Assembly: GCF_037095755.1 (NCBI RefSeq)
Contig: NZ_JBAWKJ010000003.1
Span: 62,001 to 126,000, forward strand
Length of the DNA stretch: 64,000 nucleotides
DNA from: Sphingopyxis sp. CCNWLW2
GTDB lineage: Bacteria > Pseudomonadota > Alphaproteobacteria > Sphingomonadales > Sphingomonadaceae
Reading direction: 5' to 3'
Shown in pieces: positions 1 to 8,893 of this stretch; the stretch's first letter is position 1, and each line of letters opens with the position of its first letter. The notes below the pieces were generated by a model, which did not search any database, was not told the origin of the DNA, and saw nothing but the letters and a program-made list of their open reading frames with translations. The position numbers and the translations under genes were made by a program.

Positions 1-1
1 C

Positions 2-745
2 GTCCAACCCGCGATTCTCGTCGATATCAACGGCATCGCGGGGCTCGAGCAGATCGAGGACCAGGAGCATCGCGTGACATTCGGCGCGCTCGTGCGTCAT
101 CGCATGACCGCCGCCAGTGTGCTGGTCCGCGAGCGGATACCGGTTCTGCACGACGCCATGCGGCATGTCGCGCATCTAACCGTGCGGAACCGGGGAACCT
201 TTTGCGGAAGCATTTGCCACGCCGATCCGGCGGCAGAAATGCCGATGCTCGCCTTGCTTCTCGAAGGTAGGGTGCAGATGATCTCGTCCCGCGGGACGCG
301 CGAGCTGGCGATGGATGATTTTCTTCAATCGTCGCTTACGACCGCGCTCGAGCCCGACGAAATGGTGACGGGCATCACGATCGACAAGCCGGCCGCGACC
401 AGCGGCTGGGCGTTCGCCGAATTCGCGCGGCGCCACGGCGACTATGCGCTTGCCGCGGTTGCTGTTCTGCTGACCCGGGGAGAGTATGGCGCCCGCGGGG
501 TTCGTATCGCAATGATGGGCGTCGGCGACCGGGCGCGGCGCATGATTGCGGTCGAGCGCATCGTCGAGGGCAGCCAAATCGATCCGGTGACAGTCGCGGC
601 CGCCGTCGAGCAGCTTCGCGTCGATATCGAGCCGCCATCGGATCTCGGGGGTTCGTCCGAATATCGGCGTTATCTGGCCGGCGAGCTTCTGGCCGGAGCT
701 CTGCCGCTTGCCTGGTCCCGCGCGACGGACGGGCGCATCTCATGA
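2..745 (+). CDS. Molybdenum hydroxylase FAD subunit (CoxM/XdhB type), 5' truncated by window
   Basis: This is the FAD-binding medium subunit of a xanthine dehydrogenase/CO dehydrogenase-family enzyme. It passes electrons from the iron-sulfur subunit to the external acceptor. The reading frame is already open at the first base, so the N-terminus lies outside the window and 247 residues are visible. The FAD-binding signature VRNRGTFCGSICHADPAAE is clear, and the C-terminal CO_deh_flav_C-like part follows. Its stop codon overlaps the next start (ATGA), which indicates translational coupling to the 2Fe-2S subunit. The family assignment is firm; the substrate cannot be read from this subunit. Confidence 0.9.
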   Translation, partial: VQPAILVDINGIAGLEQIEDQEHRVTFGALVRHRMTAASVLVRERIPVLHDAMRHVAHLTVRNRGTFCGSICHADPAAEMPMLALLLEGRVQMISSRGTRELAMDDFLQSSLTTALEPDEMVTGITIDKPAATSGWAFAEFARRHGDYALAAVAVLLTRGEYGARGVRIAMMGVGDRARRMIAVERIVEGSQIDPVTVAAAVEQLRVDIEPPSDLGGSSEYRRYLAGELLAGALPLAWSRATDGRIS

Positions 746-1224
746 CCGCGCGGACCGATATCCATGTCGTTGTGAACGGCGTCGCCTATCGCCGCGCCGT
801 GGAGCCGCGAATGTTGCTCAGCGATTTCCTGCGTCATGAAATCGGCCTGACCGGGACGCATGTAGGCTGCGAGCATGGCGTGTGCGGCGCGTGCACCATC
901 CTGCTCGACGGACGCAGCGCGCGCTCCTGCCTGTTGCTTGCGGTCCAGGCGGAAGGGGCCGAAATCGCGACCATTGAGGGCCAGGGAACGCAGACGCAAC
1001 TGGGCCGCATCCAGACAGCCTTTCGCGATCATCACGGTCTCCAATGCGGCTTTTGTACCCCTGGCTTCATCATGGCGATAGCCGACATGCTCGCGCATCA
1101 TCCGCTCGAATCCGACGCGCAAATCCGCGACGCGCTCTCGGGCAATATCTGCCGGTGCACGGGGTATCAGCATATCGTCAATGCGGTGCGCGAGCTGGCG
1201 AACGAACGGGGGCCCCTGCCATGA
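742..1224 (+). CDS. Molybdenum hydroxylase 2Fe-2S subunit (CoxS type)
   Basis: This 160-residue small subunit carries two [2Fe-2S] clusters that relay electrons from the molybdenum centre to FAD. The plant-ferredoxin-type cluster has Cys43, Cys48, Cys51 and Cys63 (CEHGVCGAC then RSC). The second cluster is formed by Cys102/Cys105 (QCGFCTPGF) and Cys137/Cys139 (NICRCTGY). Length and motif order are normal for the family. The gene overlaps its neighbours by 4 bp on both sides (ATGA), so the whole block is one translationally coupled operon. Confidence 0.94.
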   Translation: MTARTDIHVVVNGVAYRRAVEPRMLLSDFLRHEIGLTGTHVGCEHGVCGACTILLDGRSARSCLLLAVQAEGAEIATIEGQGTQTQLGRIQTAFRDHHGLQCGFCTPGFIMAIADMLAHHPLESDAQIRDALSGNICRCTGYQHIVNAVRELANERGPLP

Positions 1225-1982
1225 AAATGCATTTCCTCTCGGGCGGCCGCCTGCGGATGCGGCGCTCAATCTATTATCCGGGCGCGGCGCGCGATGCGAC
1301 CGTCGAACTTCCCGTGATCTGCACGCTTCTCAGGCACGCGCAGGGCAATATTCTGTTCGACACGGGCTGCAGTCCGGAGGCGGCGATCGATCCGGAGGCG
1401 CGTTGGGGCGGGGTGGCGCGGGCGATGGCCCCCATATTCGCGCCCGAGCAGGCAGTCGTCGGCCAGCTCGGCTTGGCCGGCCTTTTGCCAGACGATATTG
1501 ATGTCGTGGTCTGTTCGCACCTTCATCCCGACCATTGCGGTTGTAACGATCACTTCCCGCGCGCCACCGTCATCTGCCACGCGGCCGAGGTCGCGGCGGC
1601 ACGGGCTCCCGATGGCGCGGCGATGGGATATCTCCCCCGGGAATGGGACAATCCGCAAGGGTTCGATACGTTCGAAGGCCAGCGCGACTTGTTCGGCGAT
1701 GGTCGCATCATCCTGCTCCCGGTTCCCGGGCACACGCCCGGCATGACCGCCGCGCTCGTTGCCCTCGACGGCGATGGCGAATTCCTCCTCGCGTCCGACG
1801 CTATCGCCGTCGAGGCCAATCTGCGCGAAGGCTATGCGCCCAAGAACAGCTGGGACCTCGGCCTGGCAAATGAGGCGATCGACGCGCTGCGGCGGATCGG
1901 CGAGAAGGGCGCGACCGTCATTTTCGGGCACGATGATGCGCAGTGGCAGACGCTTCGGCGCGGTAGCGATTATTACGCATGA
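1221..1982 (+). CDS. MBL-fold metallohydrolase (lactonase-like) inside molybdenum hydroxylase operon
   Basis: This is a metallo-beta-lactamase-fold hydrolase of 253 residues. The HLHPDH zinc signature supplies His100, His102, Asp104 and His105. Further ligands are probably His171 (PGHTPGM), Asp193 and the late GHDD histidine. The arrangement resembles AiiA/AttM-type N-acyl-homoserine lactonases and related lactone hydrolases. A longer frame begins upstream, but the ATG at 1221 overlaps the 2Fe-2S subunit stop by 4 bp and is the sensible start. Its own stop overlaps the large-subunit start. I infer that it opens a lactone or ester produced or consumed by the hydroxylase; quorum quenching is an alternative. 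Confidence 0.85.
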   Translation: MKMHFLSGGRLRMRRSIYYPGAARDATVELPVICTLLRHAQGNILFDTGCSPEAAIDPEARWGGVARAMAPIFAPEQAVVGQLGLAGLLPDDIDVVVCSHLHPDHCGCNDHFPRATVICHAAEVAAARAPDGAAMGYLPREWDNPQGFDTFEGQRDLFGDGRIILLPVPGHTPGMTAALVALDGDGEFLLASDAIAVEANLREGYAPKNSWDLGLANEAIDALRRIGEKGATVIFGHDDAQWQTLRRGSDYYA

Positions 1983-4378
1983 CCGCCGACCGCCCACCAG
2001 TCGAGCGCCGGCCGGGTCTGGTGGGAACTCGCGTCAAGCGTACCGAAGATCCCCGATTGCTCTCCGGCACCGGCCAATATGTCGATGACATGAACCCACC
2101 GGGCCTGCTCCATGTCGCCCTTTTGCGCAGCGATGCGCCGCACGCGCGCATTCGCGATATCCGGATCGACGCCGCGATCGGTGTTGCCGGCGTCGTCGCC
2201 ATCTTCGACGCATCGGATTTCGAGGGCGATATTCTGCCGGCGCGCGCCACCTCGCGGATGAAGGGCTATTATGCGACGCCCTATTGGCCGCTCGCCCGCG
2301 ACAAGGTCCGCTATGTGGGGGAGCCCGTGGTCGCGGTCGTTGCCGAGAACCGGTACGCGGCCGAAGATGCCGTGGGCCTCATCGAAATAGACTATGAGCC
2401 TTTGCCCTTCGCGGCGGACAAGGAAACCGCCGCCCGCGACGATGCCCCGCTTCTCCACGAGGAGGCAGGTACGAATGTCATCGTCGCTCGCGAGTTCGCG
2501 CGCGGCGAGGTGGAGGACGTTCTTGCGCTTGCGCCAATCACCGTGCGCGGCCGCTTCCGCATGACGCGCAAGGTGCCCACTGCGATGGAGCCACGCGCTT
2601 ATCTTGCGGAATATGACCGCCGCCGGATGGCGCTGACGCTCTACAGCGCAACCAATATCCCGGGCATCATCCGTGACGTGCTCGCGCAGTGCCTCGACAT
2701 TCCCGGTAGCCGGCTTCGCGTCGTGGCGCACGATGTTGGCGGCAGTTTCGGCGGCAAGGGATCGCTCTATCATGAGGAAATGCTCGTCTGCCTTTTGGCC
2801 CGGCGGCTCGAGCGGCCCGTAAAATTCACCGCTGACCGCCTCGAGGAACTGCTCGCATCGAGCCAGGCTTTCGACGAACTCATCGACGCCGAGCTTGCCG
2901 TGGACCGGGACGGCACTTTTCTTGGCCTTCGCGCCGACGTGCTCGGCGACATCGGAGCCTATTCCATCTATCCTTGGACCGCCGCCCTTGAACCTGTCCA
3001 GGTCATCAGTTTCATGCCCGGGCCGTACAAGATCGAGCATTATCGCGGGCGCGTGCGCGGGGTGCTCACACCCAAGCCTCCGACGGGACCCTATCGCGGG
3101 GTCGGTCGGCCCTCATCGACCTTCGCCATGGAACGGCTGGTTGACATGGCGGCCAGCCGTCTCGCCATGGATCCGGTGGAGATCCGGCGCCGGAACCTGG
3201 TGAGCGACGGCGATTTCCCTTATCGAACCGCGCCCGGAATCATCTGGGATCAGTCGGCGTTTCAGCAGTGCCTCGAGGCGGCCTGCACCTGCGCCGATTA
3301 TCCTGCGCTCCGGCAATGGCAGAAGGATGCGCGCGCCGCCGGTCGCTGGGTCGGAATAGGGCTCGCGAGCTATGCCGAGCTGACCGGGATTGGCTCGCGC
3401 ATCGCCGTCGCACCCGGCATGCCGATTAACACGGGTACCGAAACATCGACGATAAGCCTTGATTCGACGGGAGCGATAACGGCAGCCTTCGGTATCGCAT
3501 CGCACGGCCAGGGGCTGGAGACGACGCTAGCGCAGGTGATCGCGGACGAGCTCGGCTGCCGCTTCGACGATATCGTGGTCCTCCAGGGAGACAGTTCGCT
3601 CGTGCCGGTCAGCAGCGGCACCTATGCCAGCCGGTCGGCGGTCCTGGCGGGCGGTGCCGCAACTCTTGCCTCGCGAACGCTGAAGGCGAAGCTCCTGCGC
3701 GCCGCCGCCTATCTTCTCGACCTTCCGGTCGAGGATCTCGATGTCGGCGAAGGGCTGGTCCGCGCCCGCTCGTCCAACGCGGTGATGAGCATCAAGGAGA
3801 TCGCACAGGCGGTCTATTTGCAGATGGGACGCATCCCGCCTGACAGGCGCGAGGATCTGGTCGCGACCGAGACCTATGATCCTTATCTCGGCACCGCCTG
3901 CTCTTCGACGCACCTCGCGGTTGCCGAAGTCGATCCGCATAGCTTCGGGGTCACGCTCCATCGCTATGTGGTCGCGGAAGATTGCGGACGCATCATCAAT
4001 CCGCTCATCGTGGACGGACAGGTTCATGGCGCCGTCGCGCAAGGTATCGGCGCGGCGCTTCTCGAAGAGGTAATCCACGACGAACAGGGGCAACTGAGTA
4101 CGGCGAGCCTCGTCGACTATCTGTTGCCGCTTGCCTCGGATGTCCCCGAAATCGCGATCGTCCATATCGAGGCCGAACTGCCGAATAATGTCGGCGGTTT
4201 CCGGGGAATGGGCGAGGGCGGCACGATCGGCGCTCCAGCCGCTGTCGCCAACGCGATTTCGGACGCCCTGTCCGCCTTCGACATCGGCATCGACACGCTG
4301 CCGGCCACGCCGGAACGGTTGTTCCGCCACTTCCAGAACAAAAACCAGATATCGGACAGAAGGGAATTAACGTCATGA
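1979..4378 (+). CDS. Molybdenum hydroxylase large catalytic subunit (CoxL/XdhA type)
   Basis: This 799-residue subunit binds the molybdopterin cytosine dinucleotide cofactor and hydroxylates the substrate with oxygen from water. The N-terminal aldehyde-oxidase a/b hammerhead domain starts at VGTRVKRTEDPRLLSG. The molybdopterin-binding part includes GGSFGGKGSLYHEE and a late FRGMGEGGTIGAP. In that late motif Glu746 is the expected catalytic base. The CoxL signature loop of true CO dehydrogenases (VAYRCSFR) is absent, so this is an organic-substrate hydroxylase rather than a CO dehydrogenase. It overlaps the MBL gene by 4 bp upstream and the SDR gene by 4 bp downstream. Confidence 0.92.
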   Translation: MTADRPPVERRPGLVGTRVKRTEDPRLLSGTGQYVDDMNPPGLLHVALLRSDAPHARIRDIRIDAAIGVAGVVAIFDASDFEGDILPARATSRMKGYYATPYWPLARDKVRYVGEPVVAVVAENRYAAEDAVGLIEIDYEPLPFAADKETAARDDAPLLHEEAGTNVIVAREFARGEVEDVLALAPITVRGRFRMTRKVPTAMEPRAYLAEYDRRRMALTLYSATNIPGIIRDVLAQCLDIPGSRLRVVAHDVGGSFGGKGSLYHEEMLVCLLARRLERPVKFTADRLEELLASSQAFDELIDAELAVDRDGTFLGLRADVLGDIGAYSIYPWTAALEPVQVISFMPGPYKIEHYRGRVRGVLTPKPPTGPYRGVGRPSSTFAMERLVDMAASRLAMDPVEIRRRNLVSDGDFPYRTAPGIIWDQSAFQQCLEAACTCADYPALRQWQKDARAAGRWVGIGLASYAELTGIGSRIAVAPGMPINTGTETSTISLDSTGAITAAFGIASHGQGLETTLAQVIADELGCRFDDIVVLQGDSSLVPVSSGTYASRSAVLAGGAATLASRTLKAKLLRAAAYLLDLPVEDLDVGEGLVRARSSNAVMSIKEIAQAVYLQMGRIPPDRREDLVATETYDPYLGTACSSTHLAVAEVDPHSFGVTLHRYVVAEDCGRIINPLIVDGQVHGAVAQGIGAALLEEVIHDEQGQLSTASLVDYLLPLASDVPEIAIVHIEAELPNNVGGFRGMGEGGTIGAPAAVANAISDALSAFDIGIDTLPATPERLFRHFQNKNQISDRRELTS

Positions 4379-5133
4379 CGAAGCCGCTTGCAGGAAAGGT
4401 TGCGCTGGTCACCGGCGCGGCGCGCGATGTGGGACGGGAAATAGCCTTTCTGCTGGCATCACAGGGGGCCGCGGTCGCGGTTAACTATCATGCGAGCGAG
4501 GATGCGGCGCTGAAGATCGTCGCCGACATCGTGGCCGCCGGAGGGTCGGCAAGGCAATGGAAAGCCGATGTCGGCGATTATGAGGCCGTCGCCACGATGG
4601 TCGATGCGATCGTCGAAACGTTCGGGCGGATCGATATTATCGTCAACAATGCCGGTATTGCTCAGCGCGCGCGCTTTCTCGAGACCACCTGCGAGCAGTG
4701 GCGCCGGCATATCGATATCGGCTTGATGGGAAGCGTCAACACAGCGCGGGCGGCCCTGCCGCATATGGTGGCCGCGGGAAGGGGAGGGCGCATCGTCTCG
4801 CTCGGTGGCGACAGCTCGCGCGTCGGCGAGGCCAATCTCTCGATGGCGGCGGCTTCGCGGGCCGGCGCTATCGCCCTCGTCAAGTCGCTGGCGAAGGAGT
4901 TCGGCCGCCACGACATCACTTGCAATTCGGTGATGCTGGGGATGATCCAGTCGGCGCATTCGGACCCGAAATGGCTCGACGAGATGCTTCCCAGGATGGT
5001 CAAAAATTATCCGCTCAAGCGCATCGGCCAGCCAGCGGACGTCGCGCCGCTCGTGGCGTTTCTCGCCTCGGACGATGCAAGCTGGATCACCGGCCAGACT
5101 ATCAGCGTCAACGGGGGGTTTGCAATGCTGTGA
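4375..5133 (+). CDS. SDR-family protein lacking the YxxxK catalytic pair
   Basis: This is a 252-residue classical-length short-chain dehydrogenase/reductase. It has an N-terminal nucleotide-binding TGAARDVGREIAF, the NNAGIA motif, and a C-terminal ITGQTISVNGGF typical of FabG-like proteins. Where the family has Ser...YxxxK, this protein reads ANLSMAAASRAGAIALVKS, so the usual Tyr and Lys are not present. It overlaps the hydroxylase large subunit by ATGA and is the last gene of that operon. It may be an inactive or non-redox partner, or it may use other residues. The fold assignment is secure; redox activity is doubtful. Confidence 0.82.
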   Translation: MTKPLAGKVALVTGAARDVGREIAFLLASQGAAVAVNYHASEDAALKIVADIVAAGGSARQWKADVGDYEAVATMVDAIVETFGRIDIIVNNAGIAQRARFLETTCEQWRRHIDIGLMGSVNTARAALPHMVAAGRGGRIVSLGGDSSRVGEANLSMAAASRAGAIALVKSLAKEFGRHDITCNSVMLGMIQSAHSDPKWLDEMLPRMVKNYPLKRIGQPADVAPLVAFLASDDASWITGQTISVNGGFAML

Positions 5134-5313
5134 AAGTAGCCGGGGCCCCGCCATCATGCGCCGAGCCCCGGCAATCGCCAGCGAGCATGGCGAAGGAGGC
5201 GGGGTGGTCCATTGCGCGGGCGGAAGATCATGGCGCGTGGCAGGCAGACCAGCGCGCGGCAGGCATCGACATATCGATATCTGTTCTTCCCGAGCTCCGC
5301 GCCGCTTGGGCGT

Positions 5314-6186
5314 CTAGCCGCGAGCGGTATAGGCTGGCGCCTTCGACAGCTTCGCCGCCGCCGAGTTCGGGTCGATCAGCATCCCGTGGGTCTGCATATT
5401 GTGCGAATGCCCGAGATTGTGCAGCGCGAACTGGGCGCTCATCACGGTCGAGCGCCCTGCAGCATCCTGCGCATTGTTGACGGCTTCCTTGGCACATTTC
5501 AGCGCGAAGAGCGGCATCTTGGCGATCCGCGCCGCCAGGTCGAGGGTGAAAGCTGTCAACTCCGCGCGCGGTACGACATGATTGACCATCCCGAGGCGAT
5601 GAGCCTCTTGTGCGTCCCACCAGCCAGCCGTGAACAGCAGCTCTTTGGCCTTGCGGATTCCGAGTTCATAGGGATGATTGAAGAATTCCGCGCCGGCGAG
5701 TCCCATGTCGACCGTATTGTCCATGAACCGCGCGTCGTCCGAACAGACAATCAGGTCGCACGGCCAGATCAGCATCAACGCACCCGCGATCGCCGCACCC
5801 TGGACCTCGGCGATCGTCGGCTTGGAAAAATTGCGCCAGCGTTCGCTGAACCCGAGGTAGATTTCCTTCTCGCGCTGGAAATGGCCCTCGGCGCCCGCGC
5901 AGCCGAAGCCGCACCAGGTCCCGACCGGAGTGAAAGAGGAATAATCGACGCCGCGCGGATCTTCGTGCAGATCGTGACCGGCTGAAAAATGCTTCCCTGC
6001 CCCAGCGAGAATGACGACCTTGATTTCGTCGTCGCGCGCTGCGCGGTCGAAGGCGCAGTTGAGCTCGTAGAGGAGCCGCGTGTCCTGCGCATTGATCGCG
6101 TCGGGGCGATTCAAAAGAATCCTCGCCACATGTGGAGCGGGGGTTTCATAGATGATGTGGAGAAGCTCCATATCCTTGCTGCTCAT
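5314..6186 (-). CDS. Enoyl-CoA hydratase/isomerase family protein
   Basis: This 290-residue crotonase-fold protein acts on CoA thioesters in beta-oxidation-like steps. The oxyanion-hole segment GKHFSAGHDL and the second helix EVQGAAIAGALMLIWPCDLIV are present, followed by VDMGLAGAEFFNHPYELG where the catalytic acidic residues usually lie. The start at 6186 is preceded by AAGGAAATGTC, a good ribosome-binding site. It is convergent with the molybdenum hydroxylase operon and runs in the same direction as the SDR gene upstream. The reaction could be hydration, isomerisation or C-C cleavage. Confidence 0.88.
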   Translation of the reverse strand: MSSKDMELLHIIYETPAPHVARILLNRPDAINAQDTRLLYELNCAFDRAARDDEIKVVILAGAGKHFSAGHDLHEDPRGVDYSSFTPVGTWCGFGCAGAEGHFQREKEIYLGFSERWRNFSKPTIAEVQGAAIAGALMLIWPCDLIVCSDDARFMDNTVDMGLAGAEFFNHPYELGIRKAKELLFTAGWWDAQEAHRLGMVNHVVPRAELTAFTLDLAARIAKMPLFALKCAKEAVNNAQDAAGRSTVMSAQFALHNLGHSHNMQTHGMLIDPNSAAAKLSKAPAYTARG

Positions 6187-6287
6187 GACATTTCCTTCGT
6201 GAAGAGTTCGGACGCGCGATGAAGGCGGGCCCTAGGGAGAGGCTGCGTCGGGCATAGGCGCGAGCCGCTTTCCGCGAGGCGGGGACG

Positions 6288-7025
6288 CTAATGGTAGGTA
6301 CGGCCCCCGTCGGCGGCGAGCGCGACGCCGGTTATGAAGGAGGACTCCTCGCTCGACAGGAACAGCAGGGATCGCGCCATCTCATCGGCTTCCGCAATGC
6401 GCTTTAGAGCGTAGTTGGCGACAACCGCGGATGCGGTATCGACGGGCGCCATCGGCGTCCGGGTGAGCCCGGGGCAGAGCACGTTGGCGCGGATCGCGGG
6501 GCCGAGCTCGGCGGCGAGCGCCTTGGTGAATCCGATCAGGCCGGCCTTCGACGCGGCATAGGCGGAGGCGCCGGGCAGGTTCGGCAGAAGGCCCTGCGCG
6601 GACGCGACAGTGACGATCGTTGCCGATGTTTCGCGCTTGAGCCACGGAAGCGCTGCCTTGCAAATGCGAAAAGCCCCGTTGAGATTAATGTCGATCGTAG
6701 TTTCCCACTGCGCGTCGGTCGTATCCTCGAGCCGGGCCGGGAACGCCACGCCGGCGCAATGGACGACGCCGTCGATCCGGCCGAGTGCGTTGCCGAGCCG
6801 GTCGACGGCCTGCTTGGTCGCGTCGCGATCGCCAAGGTCGCACGAGGCCGCGGGCATCGACAGCTTCTTCGACAAAGCGGACAGCATCGGGCCGTCGAGG
6901 TCGAGGAGCCCAACCCTGGCGCCTTCGGCCACGAAAAGTTCCGCGGTGGCGCGTCCGATACCGGAAGATGCCCCCGTCAGGATTATGGCCCGCCCCTCGA
7001 CTTTTCCAGATACCGTCCTTGTCAT
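6288..7025 (-). CDS. Short-chain dehydrogenase/reductase
   Basis: This 245-residue classical SDR has TGASSGIGRATAEL for NAD(P) binding, the CAGVAFP segment in place of NNAG, the catalytic Ser in VASAQG and YAASK for Tyr/Lys. The C-terminal FITGVALAADGGR is usual. A longer frame reaches 7118, but the ATG at 7025 follows GGGAGAAAGAG and begins directly before the dinucleotide-binding strand, so it is preferred. It lies upstream of the enoyl-CoA hydratase on the same strand with about 100 bp between them. A role as hydroxyacyl-CoA or alcohol dehydrogenase is inferred from context only. Confidence 0.88.
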   Translation of the reverse strand: MTRTVSGKVEGRAIILTGASSGIGRATAELFVAEGARVGLLDLDGPMLSALSKKLSMPAASCDLGDRDATKQAVDRLGNALGRIDGVVHCAGVAFPARLEDTTDAQWETTIDINLNGAFRICKAALPWLKRETSATIVTVASAQGLLPNLPGASAYAASKAGLIGFTKALAAELGPAIRANVLCPGLTRTPMAPVDTASAVVANYALKRIAEADEMARSLLFLSSEESSFITGVALAADGGRTYH

Positions 7026-7309
7026 CTCTTTCTCCCTTGCCGGACCTGTAGGTCTCTGTGCCCGATGGTGAGCGGCCGCCACGAACCCCGACGCTAGCGG
7101 GCGATTGCCGCGGCGCACGAGACTCGAATAGGTGATGCCGTCGATAACAGAATTCGCGCTTACGCTTGGCGCCGCCTGGTCCTACGCCGATCCTCGGGCA
7201 AAAAAGACAAGGTCGGGCCCGACCGATAGGCGCTCGCCAATAGATGCTTCGGCTGTCGGCCGGCCCTGGCCAGCGACTTCGGGAGCGTCCGGGCGCGGAG
7301 GGAGAGAGA

Positions 7310-8515
7310 ATGGCTAATTTGGAAGAGCGAACCCGTGCGCCGTCGCTGGACATCGACATTTTCAGCGAGGCCTATCTGTCCGATCCGGTGCGTCACTATG
7401 ACGCGATACGGGATGCGGGTCCCGTAGTCTTTCTCTCCAAATATGGCGTTTACGGGGTGACCCGGCACGCCGAGGTCATGGCGACGCTCAAGGATTTCGA
7501 TAGCTTCTGCAACGGACGCGGCGGCACCATGACGGACCTTGCGAAAGAGAGCGGATGGCGCAAGCCGTCGTTGCTTGTCGAGAATGATCCGCCGCAGCAC
7601 CAGCATCTTCGCGCCATGATGAATCGCGTCGTGTCGCTGCAGGACCTCAAGGGACGCCGGGCCTCGTGGGAGGAGCAAGCGAACAGGCTCATCGCCGATG
7701 CGGCTGCGCGCCGACACATCGATGCGGTTCCCGATATTGCCCAGGCCTATCCGATGATGATTTTCCCGAACCTGATCGGGGTCGCGTCCGAAGGGCGGGA
7801 GATGATGCTCACCTATTCGGCCGCGCTGTTCAACTCGATCGCGCCCGATACCGAATTGTTCCGCCGGAGCAGCGCCGCCGCTGTCACCGCGATCGAGTGG
7901 GTGGCCAATGCGTGCCGGCGGGAAAATCTCAGTGATGGCGGATGGGGACTCAAGGTCTTCGAGGCAGCCGACCAGGGCCTTTGCACCGAGGAGGAGGCTG
8001 AACAGCTGGTTCGCTCCTTTGTCTCCGCCGGTGTCGATACGACGGTCAATGCGATCGGCAGCTTGATTCTTGCACTCGCACGCGCGCCCGATCAATGGCA
8101 ACTATTGCGCGCCAACCCCTCGCTGGCCAAGCGGGCGGTCGAAGAGTCGCTTCGTCTCGATTCTGCGGTCCAGGGCTTTTTCCGGACAACGACCCGGGAG
8201 GTCGAGGTTTCGGGAACATGGCTCCCCGAGGGGGCGAAGGTCTATCTGTTTCTGGGCGTCGCCAACCGCGATCCGCGGCGCTGGGACGATCCGGACAAGT
8301 TCGAAGTAATGCGCAACTGCAGCGGTCATGTCGCATTCGGTTTCGGTATCCACCAGTGCCTCGGGCAGATGGTGGCCCGTCTCGAGGCGGAGGTGATACT
8401 AGACGCGCTTCTGCGACAGGTTTCCGAAATCCGCCTGACGGCCGACCCGGTGCCCGGTTTGAACAATGCGGTACGGGGCTTTCACTCGCTTCCCGTCGAG
8501 CTGGTTCCGGCCTGA
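7310..8515 (+). CDS. Cytochrome P450
   Basis: This 401-residue soluble bacterial cytochrome P450 is a monooxygenase that needs ferredoxin partners. The I-helix oxygen-binding segment is SAGVDTTVNAIG, the ExxR pair is EESLRLDS, and the heme-binding loop is FGFGIHQCLGQM with Cys350 as axial ligand. The start at 7310 follows GGAGGGAGAGAGA. It is divergent from the SDR gene. No ferredoxin or ferredoxin reductase gene is adjacent in this window, so electrons must come from proteins encoded elsewhere. Downstream is a TonB receptor, which suggests uptake and hydroxylation of one hydrophobic substrate. Confidence 0.94.
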   Translation: MANLEERTRAPSLDIDIFSEAYLSDPVRHYDAIRDAGPVVFLSKYGVYGVTRHAEVMATLKDFDSFCNGRGGTMTDLAKESGWRKPSLLVENDPPQHQHLRAMMNRVVSLQDLKGRRASWEEQANRLIADAAARRHIDAVPDIAQAYPMMIFPNLIGVASEGREMMLTYSAALFNSIAPDTELFRRSSAAAVTAIEWVANACRRENLSDGGWGLKVFEAADQGLCTEEEAEQLVRSFVSAGVDTTVNAIGSLILALARAPDQWQLLRANPSLAKRAVEESLRLDSAVQGFFRTTTREVEVSGTWLPEGAKVYLFLGVANRDPRRWDDPDKFEVMRNCSGHVAFGFGIHQCLGQMVARLEAEVILDALLRQVSEIRLTADPVPGLNNAVRGFHSLPVELVPA

Positions 8516-8893
8516 TCCCGCCCGGCACATCGGTGACAGGAAGACAGTAATGTATCCGATCCGGCTCGCAAAAGGGATGGCACGCGTCCGGCCACCCTGA
8601 TTGGGGCGGCCCCGCACTGCCGCGACCATGATCAGGCTGCCGTGGATCGTATAGGGCGCAAAATTCTGCTGTAAATAACCTGGGGAAGTAAAGTTACTTT
8701 CGCAGGATTTGTAGTATAAATTTAGAAATTTAATATTATACTATGTCGTTATCTTAATGGTGCCAATAAGTAAAACATGTATTCTTATCCAATTGCCTTG
8801 TCGAATAGCATATTGGGCACGCTGCGTTGACGTTCATCGGGGTTTATCCATTCCCGGGTGCGTGCGGCCAAAATATAAGACAGGGAGGGTGAT
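8516..8893. other. Intergenic region with AT-rich island upstream of TonB receptor
   Basis: No gene is seen in this 378-bp stretch. The second half is strikingly AT-rich compared with the surrounding GC-rich DNA and holds the inverted repeat described separately at 8712-8743. It most likely contains the promoter of the TonB receptor. Confidence 0.6.
8712..8743. promoter_or_regulatory. Candidate operator: inverted repeat TAGTATAA-N16-TTATACTA
   Basis: Perfect 8-bp arms (8712-8719 and 8736-8743) flank an AAATTTAGAAATTT-like core. It sits about 150 bp before the TonB receptor start in an AT-rich island. It could bind one of the regulators nearby (MarR at 13.0 kb or HxlR at 17.3 kb). No terminator-type U-tract accompanies it. 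Confidence 0.4.

Noticed and set aside
3527..4330. Long minus-strand frame (267 codons) opposite the hydroxylase large subunit
   Set aside because: It is antisense to a gene with clear catalytic motifs; long shadow frames are expected in GC-rich DNA.
1979..4378. Reading the molybdenum enzyme as CO dehydrogenase
   Set aside because: The active-site loop signature of true CoxL (AYRCSFR) is not present.
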